From the NCBI GenBank assembly GCA_963989245.1, contig OZ022342.1, forward strand, positions 38,916,442 to 38,980,441: a stretch of 64,000 bases of DNA, given 5' to 3'. Positions 54,050-64,000 of the stretch are shown here, piece by piece (position 1 is the stretch's first letter; every line of letters starts with the position of its first letter). The stretch is from Nansenia antarctica. Taxonomy: Eukaryota; Chordata; Actinopteri; Argentiniformes; Microstomatidae. The position numbers and the translations under genes were made by a program. Under the pieces are notes generated by a model. That model saw nothing but the letters and a program-made list of their open reading frames with translations. It ran no database searches and was not told where the DNA came from.

Positions 54050-54200
54050 AATGTGTATTACATTTGAGCGCAGCGTATTACATTTGGTCATGAGTGTATT
54101 CCATTGAGCATGTGTATTACATTTGGTCACGAGTGTATTCCATTGAGCATGTGTATTACATTTGAGCGCAGCGTATTACATTTGGTCATGAGTGTATTCC
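54050..54200. repeat. GTGTATTACATTTG/GAGCATGTGTATT tandem repeats
   Basis: Short units (GTGTATTCCATTGAGCAT, GTATTACATTTGGTCA) repeated several times within the long-TIR element. Confidence 0.8.
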
Positions 54201-54891
54201 ATTCGAGTGTCGGTGGAAGAGTTTGAAGCAGCGGAGACAGGGTTGCCAGATGGGCTGGTTTTTTGTGGATTTAGCTGTTTTTAGACTGGTTAGGCTCGAA
54301 ATTGTCAATCCCACCTGGCAACCCTGAGCGGAGAGTCTACAGATAGTATGTTTACAGATATCGCACTGCTGGAGATGCACTCCACACGTTCTTAAAAGAA
54401 ATAAAGCTTTATTGTACTTTAAACGATATTTCGTATGTGTTTTTTGAGAGTTCTTTACATCAAATTATATACATCATGTCAGCTGTGTGCCAATCAATCA
54501 GGGGGGTGGCACCTGGGGTGGCCAATCAGATTTCAGGGGTGGCACGTGCTACCCCAGGCCACCCCCTGGACACGCCCCTGGCTGCACTTGCATTAATTAG
54601 TTAGGCCACATCATTAGTTAGGCCACATCATTTTGAGATACAACCAACGGAGAACAGATTTGAATAGGCCACATTTTGAGATACAACCAACGGAGAACAG
54701 ATTTTAATAACAACAGCAGAAACAATTGTCATCTTCACTGTTTTATTCGCTGTCAATAGGCCTATCAAACTAGGCTATTTTACAACCCGACGGCAGTGCG
54801 CTTCAACGTTCATTCATTTGGAACTGCGAGAATGAGTAACGTTAGCCTGATTGCACTTGCATTAATTATAGGCTACATTTTGAGACCGGTC

Positions 54892-54983
54892 GGATCTATT
54901 CATACAAGGGACACAGCACTTTCCCGTTTTCCCCATATTGTCAGGGTATTTGAGCCTCGGAAAAGCGCTATATAAATATTATT
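54892..54983. mobile_element. Fragment of the 303-bp MITE family
   Basis: GGATCTATTCATACAAGGGA through GAGCCTCGGAAAAGCGCTAT matches the right part of 9953-10255. Confidence 0.85.
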
Positions 54984-54994
54984 TATTTATCAAA

Positions 54995-55285
54995 GTGGGT
55001 GTGGCTTAGACAGTTAGGGGGAGTGGCTTGTATCAAAGTGGGAGTGGCTTGTATCAAAGTGGGTGGATCTTGTATCAAAGTGGGAGTGGCTTAGACACTT
55101 AGGGGGAGTGGCTTGTATTAAAGTGGGTGGAGCTTGTATCAAAGTGGGTGTGGCTTAGACAGTTAGGGGAGTGGCTTGTATTAAAGTGGGTGGAGCTTGT
55201 ATCAAAGTGGGTGTGGTCTGTATCAAAGTGGGAGTGGCTTAGACACTTAGGGGAGTGGCTTGTATCAAAGTGGGTGTGGCCTGTC
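54995..55285. repeat. AAAGTGGG(T/A)GTGGCTTA minisatellite
   Basis: Irregular units of about 20 and 40 bp (TATCAAAGTGGGTGTGGCTT, AGACAGTTAGGGGAGTGGCT), about 10 copies. Confidence 0.9.
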
Positions 55286-55407
55286 GGTGGGGCCGAGCCG
55301 AGTCGGAAAATATCTGAACCGTGTCTGGGGCACCTACGGTTGCGACGCTAAAGTCCTTTAACCTTTAATGTCACACTAGGCCCCAAAAGCCTGAATTAAA
55401 GTGCTGG

Positions 55408-56212
55408 GGTACGTTTGGGCCCAGGGAACGGGCTGCGAAAGAGTCACACTCACCAAACTTGACACACTCCTTCCCCTTCATGGGACAATGTACCACGTCA
55501 ACTTTCACCCTCCTAGGCCATTCCCTAGAGGCCTTCATAGGTCTGTGCCCTTTGACTGAAAGGTGCTCCTGCTGGGGTACGTTTGGGCCCAGGGAACGGG
55601 CTGCGAAAGAGTCACACTCACCAAACTCTACACACTCCTTCCCCTTCATGGGACATTGTACCATGTCAACTTTCACCCTCCTAGGCCATTCCCTAGAGGC
55701 CCTGCACGCGACGTGGCGGACAACTGTAGGGAGGTTCTAGTGCTTGATGTGAAGTGCCGTTTGGAATGAGACATCTTCTCACACATACAGGCACACAACG
55801 AGTACAACATGTTGCATTTTCATGCCATTAGGCAACTTGCTTCCTAGCATAGCAGGTCCCTGCTAATATATAGCAGTCGCGTGCAGGGCCTCTAGGAAAT
55901 GGCCTAGGAGGGTGAAAGTTGACATGGTACAATGTCCCATGAAGGGGAAGGAGTGTGTAAAGTTTGGTGAGTGTGACTCTTTCGCAGCCCCTTCCCTGGG
56001 CCCAAACGTACCCTTTTCTCCACAGACACACACAGTGGCCATATAAAGTCATGGAGGTATTTCAAAGTCCAAATGGACCTGCTATGCTAGGAAGCAAGTT
56101 GCCTAATGGCATGAAAATGCAACATGTTGTACTCGTTGTGTGCCTGTACGTGTGTACAGTAATAATGTCTCATTCCAAACGGCACTTCACATCAAGCACT
56201 AGAACCTCCCTT
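55408..56212. repeat. Mixed direct and inverted repeat cluster
   Basis: Block A (CGTTTGGGCCCAGGGAACGG to CCATTCCCTAGAGGCC) occurs directly at about 55408-55530 and 55572-55700 and inverted at 55878-56015. Block B (CTAGTGCTTGATGTGAAGTG to GCTTCCTAGCATAGCAGGTC) is at 55736-55858 and inverted at 56080-56207. The order is A A B A' B'. No coding potential was recognised in A. Confidence 0.9.
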
Positions 56213-56599
56213 AGGCTTGCGCAAGTCTTAGGCTTGCGAGGACTTCTGATTTCAAGACATAAAAGTCTGAATCTATGTCATGGTATTTGATATGCTAGGC
56301 AATGCAAACTTTTCATACTTTTCACAGGCAGGAAATGGCCAGGTAATGGATTGGAACAATATCTCGTTAACTCCGACCACTCCCCCAGATTTGTTTGTTT
56401 AAAGAATAAATATGGGAGTTTAATATTACATCCGAATCCTGACGTCTGCCGTGTAAAATGTGGCGCAGCCCGACAGGCGCACATAACAGGCGTACCCCTG
56501 CGCTTTCAGAGCTTGTTTTCTCGTCGGAATTCGACGTTTGGAGACGAACGACAGACGTCGAATCCTGACGGCTGCCGTGTGAGACCAGGTTGACATGCA

Positions 56600-56996
56600 A
56601 CATAGTGTAATATGTTTCATGCACCATTTTAGTGTGTTTGTGTGTACCAGCTAGCCAAACAAGTGTTAGCTTGTTAGCTAGCTTTGTTAGAGATAATAGA
56701 TTATAGAAAAAGTAAATGCTTTTGTAATGGACGCTAATGTTGTCGCTAATGTAATCCTTATATCAAAAATAATTCAGAATAATTCATTGATATGTAGATT
56801 TGCTGTGGAATAATACTGTGGATTGAAATTATTTCACTAGCCTACTCCTTACAGTACAACAATAGTTGTACATGATCTGTTTTCTATTGTTGGTCAATAT
56901 GTAAATTATGTAAATAAATTTGATTTAATTTAAAATATATATATTATATTTATATTGAAGTCAACTGCTGATTATTAATTATTAATCTCTGTTTAT
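56600..56996. other. Non-coding interior of the 5.9 kb element
   Basis: AT-rich with no recognised feature. Confidence 0.5.
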
Positions 56997-57207
56997 TGGA
57001 GAAGGGGTAGGATTAAATAAGCTTATGCTTCTTCCTACTCCTTTTCGGACATGTGAAGTAAATAGTGTTTTTTGTTTTGTTTAGTTTTTTCTTGTTTTTG
57101 TTTAGTTTAGTTTAGTTTTTTTCTTGTTTTTGTTTTGTCTTTTGTTGTTATAACTATTTCTCTCTGCACATGTTCGAAATAAATGCTTTCATTCATTCAT
57201 TCATTCA
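56997..57207 (+). mobile_element. LINE 3' end with (ATTC)n tail
   Basis: GCTTCTTCCTACTCCTTTTC, a poly-T/GTTTAG region, AAATAAATGCTTT then (CATT)n. This 3' end is shared by many fish LINEs. Confidence 0.7.
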
Positions 57208-57589
57208 TAGTACACTGAGAGTCTATGGAAAACCTACACTAGCAGTGTGTCCACACCTCTGACCTGACATCTTTGTTACAGAATGACGAGGTGAGAGGTT
57301 CTGAGATGACACCTTGATGAGTCACCAGCACTTCAGGTATTTGTCATTGTCATTGTATAAGCAATTCTATTTTATGAACATAGTAGTATTTTGTAAAAGT
57401 GGTGTGTTGGTAACAGTGGGCAATCATTTTAAATGTACTGTCTTCTTTTTTTATTAGGCTACAGCTTTGATGCCCGGATGGGAAGGAACTACACCAAGTC
57501 CCACTAGATGCTTTATGGACTATAATGATAAATGCATACACACGGACACAACATTATAATTTTTTACCATTCTATTATTGTATTGCTCA

Positions 57590-58010
57590 ATTGTATCTCC
57601 CCACGGCTGTCAGAACGGCAAAGTCACTACCCATCTTCCGTCGTAGACTGAAGACCCATCTCTTCAGGTTACACCTTAACTGCTCCTCCTGAGACATCTT
57701 CTGCCCCTCACCACTACGTCTCGTAAGGACACGCGCTTTCCCCTCTACTGTGTCCCTAAGAACTTCTATTGCCCCCCTTGTACTGTTTCTTTGTTTCTCC
57801 AGTGTAAAAAAAAAAAAAAAAAAAAAGTTTCAGAAGAAGGTGATAGGAGAAGGTTTTTCCTTCTATCAATGGCCCTGAGCTAGATTACTCTTCCTGCTAC
57901 GAATGGTGGACTGATGATTCTCATGCTTAGTATTAAAATGTATTGATTGTAAGTCGCTTTGGAATAAGGTGTCTGCTAAATGCCAAAAATGTAAATGTAA
58001 ATGTTGTATC
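57590..58010 (+). mobile_element. L2-like LINE/SINE 3' end
   Basis: The remnant frame contains SLPIFRRRLKTHLFRLHLN, an RT C-terminus. Poly-A at 57808-57826, then TAAGTCGCTTTGGAATAAGG, TCTGCTAAATGCC and an (AAATGT)n tail. Confidence 0.8.
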
Positions 58011-58529
58011 TTGCCTAATTTTTTCCATTGCCATGAATTTTACTCTCTTGTACTTGTAATGGGACGTAATACACTTTTGGCACACATGGCAATAAAATGA
58101 TGATGAATCTTGAACTATTATTATTATTATTATTTAGCTATTTAAACGTGTCAGCCCTGCAATTTTGCTTCCTGAGGGTTAGCTGACAACCCCACTGACA
58201 GATGACAGGTAGGTAATGACAGGTAGTGTAATGGGGGAGTGGTTGTCTTGAGGGTGTGGTTGTCTTGAGGGAGTGATTAGGGTGGAGTTAACCAGCTATT
58301 GTTCCCACCCATTACCTCTGTGAAAAATGTCTCTGAAATGTCTCTGAAGACTTCTCAGTACGGTGGTTCAGGGGGTATCAACATTCAAATATCCATGAAT
58401 TCTTCAACTTGTTTCAGATTTCAATGTATGACACATCATTTTAAAGCTTACATAACCCTTTCATAATCTGGAAAAAACAGAAAAATGATTTTGCCCTAGT
58501 TGCGGACTTTTTAACCATGCCCTGTCACA

Positions 58530-59420
58530 TATTGTTTGTTTGGAGAAAGTCCTCCAACTGATCATTTATCAACCTTTCAAGGACCTTTGACAAAATGCAC
58601 AACTTAGAAATTGATCGATAGTTGTTCAAACAGGTAGGGTCCCCCCCCCCTTTTAAAAGAGGAAGAACATGAGCAACCTTCCAAATTGCAGGAATGCAAT
58701 TTGTATTGGTGGTGAGGTTGAAAATACATTGGAGAGGTTTAGCAATGAAATCAGCGGCTAACTTTAGAAACTGAGGTTCTAAACGATCTGGGCCTGTGGA
58801 TATCGTAATATCCAGAGAAAGGAGGGAGGAGGGAGGAGAGCTCTATAGACTTCTTCCACGGTGAACAATGTAAAACAAAAAGGCTGACCAGCAGGTTTGA
58901 GACCAGCATCTGGAGCAGAAGGCACTGCAGCTGGGGCTGGTGAGTCAGTTTGGGGAGAAGAACTAGAAGCAGGGAGCAGAGGCAGTAAAATGCTTGTTAA
59001 AACAGTCAAGCATGGAAGCCCTATCAGATACAGTGGTGTCATTGTAAACAATGCTGTGTGGGAGGTCACTAGGATTCTCATTGGTTGATATGGATTTAAT
59101 CACCTTCCAGAATTTTTGGGGGTCATTAACATTTTCTGTTGTTGTCGAGAGATAGAAGTCAGATTTGGCTTTTTTGATCAGAAAAGTAAAGCGATTTCTG
59201 AGTTGCCTGAAAGTGAGCCAAGCAGCCTCAGACCCGGTGTTTCTGGCTGGAGCCCAAGCAGCAAGATTTCTATTTCGCAAAAGGTCAGATAGCTCAGGCG
59301 TGAATCATGGGTTATCTCTTCCCTTTGACTTCATACCTCCTGAAGGTATCTACAGAGAGGTTGACTTCATACCTCCTGAAGGTATCTACAGAGAGGTTGG
59401 GCCCCTTCAGAAGTGGATGT
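58530..59420 (-). mobile_element. L2-like LINE, 5' part (linker and RT N-terminus)
   Basis: Minus-strand segments encode AAWLTFRQLRNRFTFLIKKA, SDFYLSTTTENVNDPQKFWK, FTVEEVYRALL and SISKLCILSKVLERLI in two or three frames. They precede the RT part at 52632. A 36-bp tandem duplication (GACTTCATACCTCCTGAAGG) lies at 59327-59398. 5'-truncated. Confidence 0.85.
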
Positions 59421-62198
59421 GTAAATGAACCCTGGTTGATAGCTTACCTCGGGGAAGAGGAGACTAGAGCGGGTCCAGCCTCTTGGTCCTGGAAGTTGGT
59501 ACCTTGTTGCAAGGTAAGAGCACATATTGCTAGCCTACAGAGCACTGTTATTCTGTCACCAACTGGCCTGGTCTTAAAGCATTGTTCTTTTTTTTATGAC
59601 TTGTTTAATCAATTGATAGTGTGAAACGTATAAATTGTGATTGAATTTTCTATGATACTACTGATGACGTGTCAGGGTCTTGAAAGGTGGTCCCATTTCA
59701 TAGGGGAAGATTCAACCTCTACCCCTTGTAACTCTGTTCCGAGCGGCAAGCCGAAAAGCGAGTGGCACTCGAAAACGAGGGGTAGGGGTAAAAATAAGAA
59801 ATGGGAATCAAACAACCATTGAGAACTCAACAAAAAATTACACATAGGAAAATAATCTTTATTTTGTTGTATTAAGCATGCTTATATAAACTTGATATGA
59901 GCTCCCTTTTGAACATTTAATTTTAGCTGTGGTAGGTTATGTAGATCAGTGGAATAATTATGTATTGGAATAATAATTATTTTGCCTCTTCAGCGACAAG
60001 GGACCCCCTAAATACTGAGACAAAATGCCCAAAAATTCTTAAAAAGGGTCACACCTCCCAATACTCATGAATTTAATCTTATTTTGCCAAAGTTTGAAAG
60101 CTTAAGATTGTGAGGTTTAATGAAGCAATACATTAATTGATATCACCGAAGTATGACAACCACCCTGAGTACACTCAACACAAGAACATTCCTTAAACAT
60201 TGCAATGACACTCCTGTAGTGTTTCTGTACACATCAGAGTAAAGATCTATTTTAAGCATTTTTTAAGAAACTCCTTGAAGGTACTGTGATGTGGATCATA
60301 GAAAGATGCAGGGCTTCAGTCTGGAACAGTACTGCAGTGCTTTTCCATCTTGATATGCTGTACACAAAATGTATTGTGCCTTGAGTTTATGACGTTTCAT
60401 CTGAAAGCTTAAAGACAGAATTTTAAGTTAGACGGAATTGAAAATACTGGATTGTTTTCATGTATGCCATTAGCCAACATGTTTAGATAGGTATGAAGGC
60501 AACACTGTATTGTACAGCATAGGTCTTAATGATCAATAATAATGGTCATAATGTCAACATAATTTCAACAGCCTTTTCTCACCACTTTGACTGGTAAGCT
60601 AATATGACTGTGGAAATGTAACCACTATAAAATGCAAAGGTTGGTGCAAGAACTGACAGTTTATGAGAACAACATAATAGTTTTACGTACTGTATATGTT
60701 TCAGCTATAAGTCGCTGCTTATGAACTGATCATCTGAGACTTTGTTTTGGTCTGAGTATGTTGTGAGTCTGTTTGTCTCACTATGAGCAACCCATCACTA
60801 ACGTCTGGTTGTTGTTTCTACATCTTAATTTGAGTGAGTGAGTCACTACAGTAGAGTTAAGAGTTGTTGTTCTGAACAACCTAGTCTCTCGCTCTTCCAT
60901 CAACAGCCCTGGTGGGAAACAGTCGCCAGAATGACAACGTCCAACAACATTGTCACCTCCAGGCCTCCCTCCCCCTACTAGCCTCTCTTGGGTGAGATCG
61001 TATCCCTAGAGTAACTGGCTGACTGTGGCTTGAACCTCCACTCTCCCCTGGCTACAACAGCCTTTTTACTATTGTATCCTACAAAGACAAAGGTATTAAT
61101 TCTGAAATCATGTGATTTTATTTTTTTTACATTTGAGTGTTTGAGCTAACTCTGGAAGTGCCACAACCAATACGGTGAATGCATTCTTTCACACTTTCTT
61201 TCACTTGGAATGTGTCTAGTAAGATGTGTGGATGGTAGAGGGAATACAGCTCTATACAACAATAAGATGTGTGGATGGTAGAGGGAATACAGCTCTATAC
61301 AACAGGGAAACAGCTCTGCCCAGACCAGTCCTGAAAGGAGGTATACAACAAGCGTTACAGATAATCATCTATTAGCTATCTGCTAAAACTCCAAACCCTC
61401 CTACGGTAAAACTATATTCCTCAGGGCAGTTGCTTAGCTAGACTCTCTCAGTTACTTGAACTGAAGCATAACACAATGTTTCCTGCATTCTTTACCCCAT
61501 GTTGGTGGGCAAGCCAAAACAGTTGTTGATTGCTGCTCAAGGTTTATGAAGAAAACAAAGTTGAGAATGATGAGACCGACGGTGCATATTGAGACAGCCA
61601 TTAGTTTGCATCAACAGAACTCACAGCAGGTCATTATTGGAAAAGAAAAACTTTCACTCACCAATGCAAAGTCGTCTACATAAGTATATTTCTGTTCCTT
61701 GTAGAGATTTCGTTTTGCCATGAGTGTCAAGACAATCCAGTCACAAACAACATTCACCTTCAAAGAGTAGAAACATGGAATTACTACAAATATATCATGT
61801 TCAAAAGACAACTTTTTTTGTGATGCACGAGCAGAGCCAATGACAAAGTTCACCACTTTTCATTGCATCACATCAGGAGGTACTTGTGGGTAAACTAATT
61901 AACTGTGAGTTACACAACGCAGTGATTCAGATGGTCAACTTCATTGCATCGAGAGAACTAAATCACTGGCTGTTTAACAAGCTGGTGGGGGAGTACACGA
62001 CAGAGTGCAGGGTTACACCCTATTGTAGTGCAACAACATTTCAGTGTGTGACTTATTTCAGCTCGTGCCACCATACAGTAGCATCCAGTCATTTGGGAAC
62101 AAGTCTTTTTGAGCGTGGCCGTGGGCTATCACAAAGCAAAATCTCTCAGGGGCGAGTTCATCCATTGAAAAGTTCAGCACAAGCTCTTCATATACATA
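59421..62198. other. 2.8 kb intergenic stretch, no gene recognised
   Basis: AT-rich. A 45-bp tandem duplication (AAGATGTGTGGATGGTAGAG) lies near 61220-61308. A donor-like CAAG|GTAAGA is at 59514, but no exon could be supported. Several short ORFs (for example 61886-62224) show no family features. Confidence 0.5.
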
Positions 62199-62323
62199 GG
62201 GCCGGTTTCACAGACAAGGCTTAAGCCTAGTCCTGGACTAAATCACACTTTCAATGTAAAATCTCCATTGAAGATGCTTTTTAGTCCAGGATTAGGCTTA
62301 AGCCTTGTCTGTGAAACTGGCCC
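62199..62323. mobile_element. 125-bp palindromic MITE
   Basis: Arms GGGCCGGTTTCACAGACAAG and TTAAGCCTAGTCCTGGACTA, inverted at the right end. ATA on both sides (62196-62198, 62324-62326). The ends resemble those of 28275-29156, and a decayed copy lies in the RACGAP1 3'UTR. Confidence 0.9.
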
Positions 62324-62334
62324 ATAGTCTCTTG

Positions 62335-64000
62335 GTTACACTACTGCAGGCAACCATACATCAAGCTTGCTTACAAGGCTAGACCGCTAGCTCATCTAGG
62401 CATGTCTGACCATGTGTCAATCCTCCTGATCCCAGCCTACACTACCATGAGGAAAAGTGCTCCCATCACCACTAAGACTGTCAGAACCTGGCCAGCAGGG
62501 TCCGCTCCACTGCAGATCTGCCTGAATGAGACCTCATGGCAGGAATATGAGCATGAGGACCTGGAACAGTTCACGTCGTCGGTTCTGAACCACATAGTGA
62601 ACTGCACCAACTCAGTCACCGTGGACAAACGGGTCCGGGTCTACCCCAACACGAAGCCATGGATGACTGGGAAGGTCCAAAAACTGATCAATGAGAGGGA
62701 CAACGCCTTCGCAGGGAAGGGCACACTGCTGTACAGCACCACCAGGGCTAACCTAAAGCGCGGCATCCGGGAGGCCAAGGCAGACCACAGAGAGAAGATT
62801 GAGGAATGCTTCCTGAGCAACGACTCCAGGCGGGTGTGGCAGGGGGTTCAGCACATGACAAACTTCAGAGCCAACAGGCTCACAGCCGCAGAGGACGACC
62901 CCCTGCTGGCGGAAAAGCTGAACTCCTTCTACGCCCGGTTCGACGAGGGGCGAACGGAGGTAACCACAACACAAACACCACTCTCTCCAGCTCTCAGCAG
63001 CCTCACCCTCACAGAGCATGAAGTGAGACGCGTGCTGAAGGCGGTGGACCCCAGGAAAGCCTCAGGGCCGGATGGCGTCCTGGGACGGGTGCTGAGGGAC
63101 TGCGCCGACCAGCTGGCCGGGGTTTTCACCAACATCTTCAACCAGTCCCTGTCCCAGACCACCATCCCACCCTGCCTGAAAACCTCAACTATCATCCCAG
63201 TCCCGAAGAAAAGCACGGTGAGCTGCCTAAACGACTACCGCCCGGTGGCACTCACACCAATCATCATGAAGTGCTTCGAGAAACTAGTCCGGGCCCACAT
63301 ACTCACACGCCTCCCGCCCAACCTGGATCCATACCAGTTCGCCTACAGAGCCCACAGGTCCACAGAGGACGCCATCGCGACGACTCTCCACTCCACTCTA
63401 TCCCACCTGGAGAGGGGAAACAGCTACGCGAGACTGCTCTTTGTGGACTTCAGCTCTGCCTTCAACACCATCCTTCCAGACAGGCTAGTGACCAAACTAC
63501 TAGACCTGGGATTATCACACTCTATATGTGCATGGATCAAGGACTTCCTGTCCGACCGCCCCCAGAGGGTGCGGGTGGGCTCCCACACCTCCACAGCCCT
63601 CAGACTAAGCACTGGGTCCCCCCAGGGCTGCGTGCTAAGCCCCATCCTCTACAACCTCTACACCTACGACTTCACCCCCGTCCACCCCAGCAACTCCATC
63701 GTAAAGTTTGCAGACGACACCACCGTGGTGGGCTGCATCTCGGGGGGGGACGAGGCGGCGTACAGGGATGAGGTAGAGCAGCTGAGCAAGCTGTGCAAGG
63801 TTAACAACCTGCTGCTGAACCAGTCAAAGGAAGGGACCCAGGAAATCATCGTGGACTTCAGGAGGAAAAAATCTGAGGTCCAGCCCCTGCTCATCGACGG
63901 AGGGAGTGTGGAGAGAGTCTCAACCCTCCGATTCCTGGGGGTGCACATACAGGATGACCTGTCCTGGAAGAACAACACAGCAGCCATCATCAAGAAGGCA
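62335..64000 (+). CDS. CR1/L2/Rex-like LINE ORF2, partial (runs off right edge)
   Basis: A continuous + frame (in register with the ATG at 62402). It starts in the last part of an APE endonuclease (LGMSDHVSILLIPAY), passes through the linker (VYPNTKPWMTGKVQKLINER, RVWQGVQHMTNFRANR) into the reverse transcriptase: DPRKASGPDGV, NDYRPVALTPIIMKCFEKLV, VDFSSAFNTI (motif A), STGSPQGCVLSPILYNLYT (motif B), FADDTTVV (catalytic, about 63708-63731), LRFLGVHIQDDLSW. No stop in more than 550 codons. It is the same family as 47956-49359. The upstream endonuclease is missing. Confidence 0.92.

Larger units (their letters stand above)
53426..56592. mobile_element. 3.17 kb element with ~365-bp terminal inverted repeats
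   Basis: Arms 53426-53790 and 56228-56592 are almost perfect inverted copies, starting CAACCTGGTCTCACACGGCA. A 7-bp direct repeat ACATGCA flanks it (53419-53425, 56593-56599). The inside has tandem and inverted repeats but no transposase. It is a foldback-like non-autonomous transposon. Confidence 0.88.
52633..58529. mobile_element. 5.9 kb element with short TIRs inserted in the L2-like LINE
   Basis: Ends TGTGACAGGG / CCCTGTCACA with TA on both sides (52631-52632, 58530-58531). Excluding it and one TA joins the LINE halves in frame (...FLQTN|NILSAY...). No transposase recognised. The interior holds the 3.17 kb element 53426-56592 and LINE tails at 56997-57207 and 57590-58010. The superfamily is uncertain. 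Confidence 0.8.

Noticed and set aside
53421..56627. Paired ORFs at 53421-53746 and 56278-56627 as related genes
   Set aside because: Mirror translations of the two terminal inverted repeats of one transposon, with no family match.
59423..59514. Possible exon ending in CAAG|GTAAGA
   Set aside because: Only a donor-like site. No supported acceptor, frame or homologous protein.
61886..62224. 112-codon + ORF as a small gene
   Set aside because: No recognisable domain or splice context, and it ends inside a palindromic MITE.
63271..63771. + strand ORF of 166 codons rich in Pro and His
   Set aside because: Out-of-register shadow of the LINE RT, which reads through the same bases in another frame.

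Overview
The window is vertebrate nuclear DNA, almost certainly from a ray-finned (teleost) fish. The base composition, the spliced gene, the tRNA-derived SINEs and the fish-type LINE, hAT, piggyBac, Harbinger and mariner-like elements all point that way. I could not fix the species.

There is one host protein gene, RACGAP1 (MgcRacGAP/CYK4), on the + strand. A probable non-coding first exon ends at 11697. Sixteen coding exons run from 12575 to 34899, with a poly(A) signal near 35533. The spliced reading frame is intact at 637 codons: N-terminal coiled coil, C1 zinc domain with all eight metal ligands, and RhoGAP domain with its arginine finger. Its introns are packed with transposons. Intron 12 (5.7 kb) is a nest of mobile elements four deep. 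The last intron (8.9 kb) holds a 4.06 kb tandem duplication whose edge lies inside exon 16.

1-3010: a Ty3/Gypsy-type retroelement (minus strand, running off the left edge) whose gag is split by a LINE 3' end. 3890-8030: an L2-like LINE (minus) split by a 2.64 kb hAT element that carries a 13-bp minisatellite. 8811-11213: an inverted-repeat element, a MITE and another LINE tail. 11440-35560: RACGAP1. 36117-37022: a 36-bp minisatellite.

40972-49872: the most striking unit. The two halves of a 5S rRNA gene are separated by a nearly complete Tx1-clade LINE (ORF1 with zinc knuckles; ORF2 with APE endonuclease and reverse transcriptase). The halves overlap by a 6-bp target duplication and add up to 119 nt, the length of a 5S rRNA. 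This matches a 5S-rDNA-targeted LINE of the Mutsu type. The element was later hit by a hAT in an ORF1 zinc-knuckle coding site and by another LINE in its 3'UTR. Repeats after the 5S half (49876-51345) also occur inside the last RACGAP1 intron. A 0.6-0.7 kb inverted repeat (37545-38255 and 51362-51990) brackets the 5S/LINE block.

52000-59420: another L2-like LINE (minus) split by a 5.9 kb element with terminal inverted repeats, which itself contains a 3.17 kb element with ~365 bp inverted repeats. 62325-64000: an open LINE ORF running off the right edge. Apart from RACGAP1 and the 5S sequence, essentially everything recognisable is transposon-derived or tandem repeat. Insertion order can be read from target-site duplications at many junctions.
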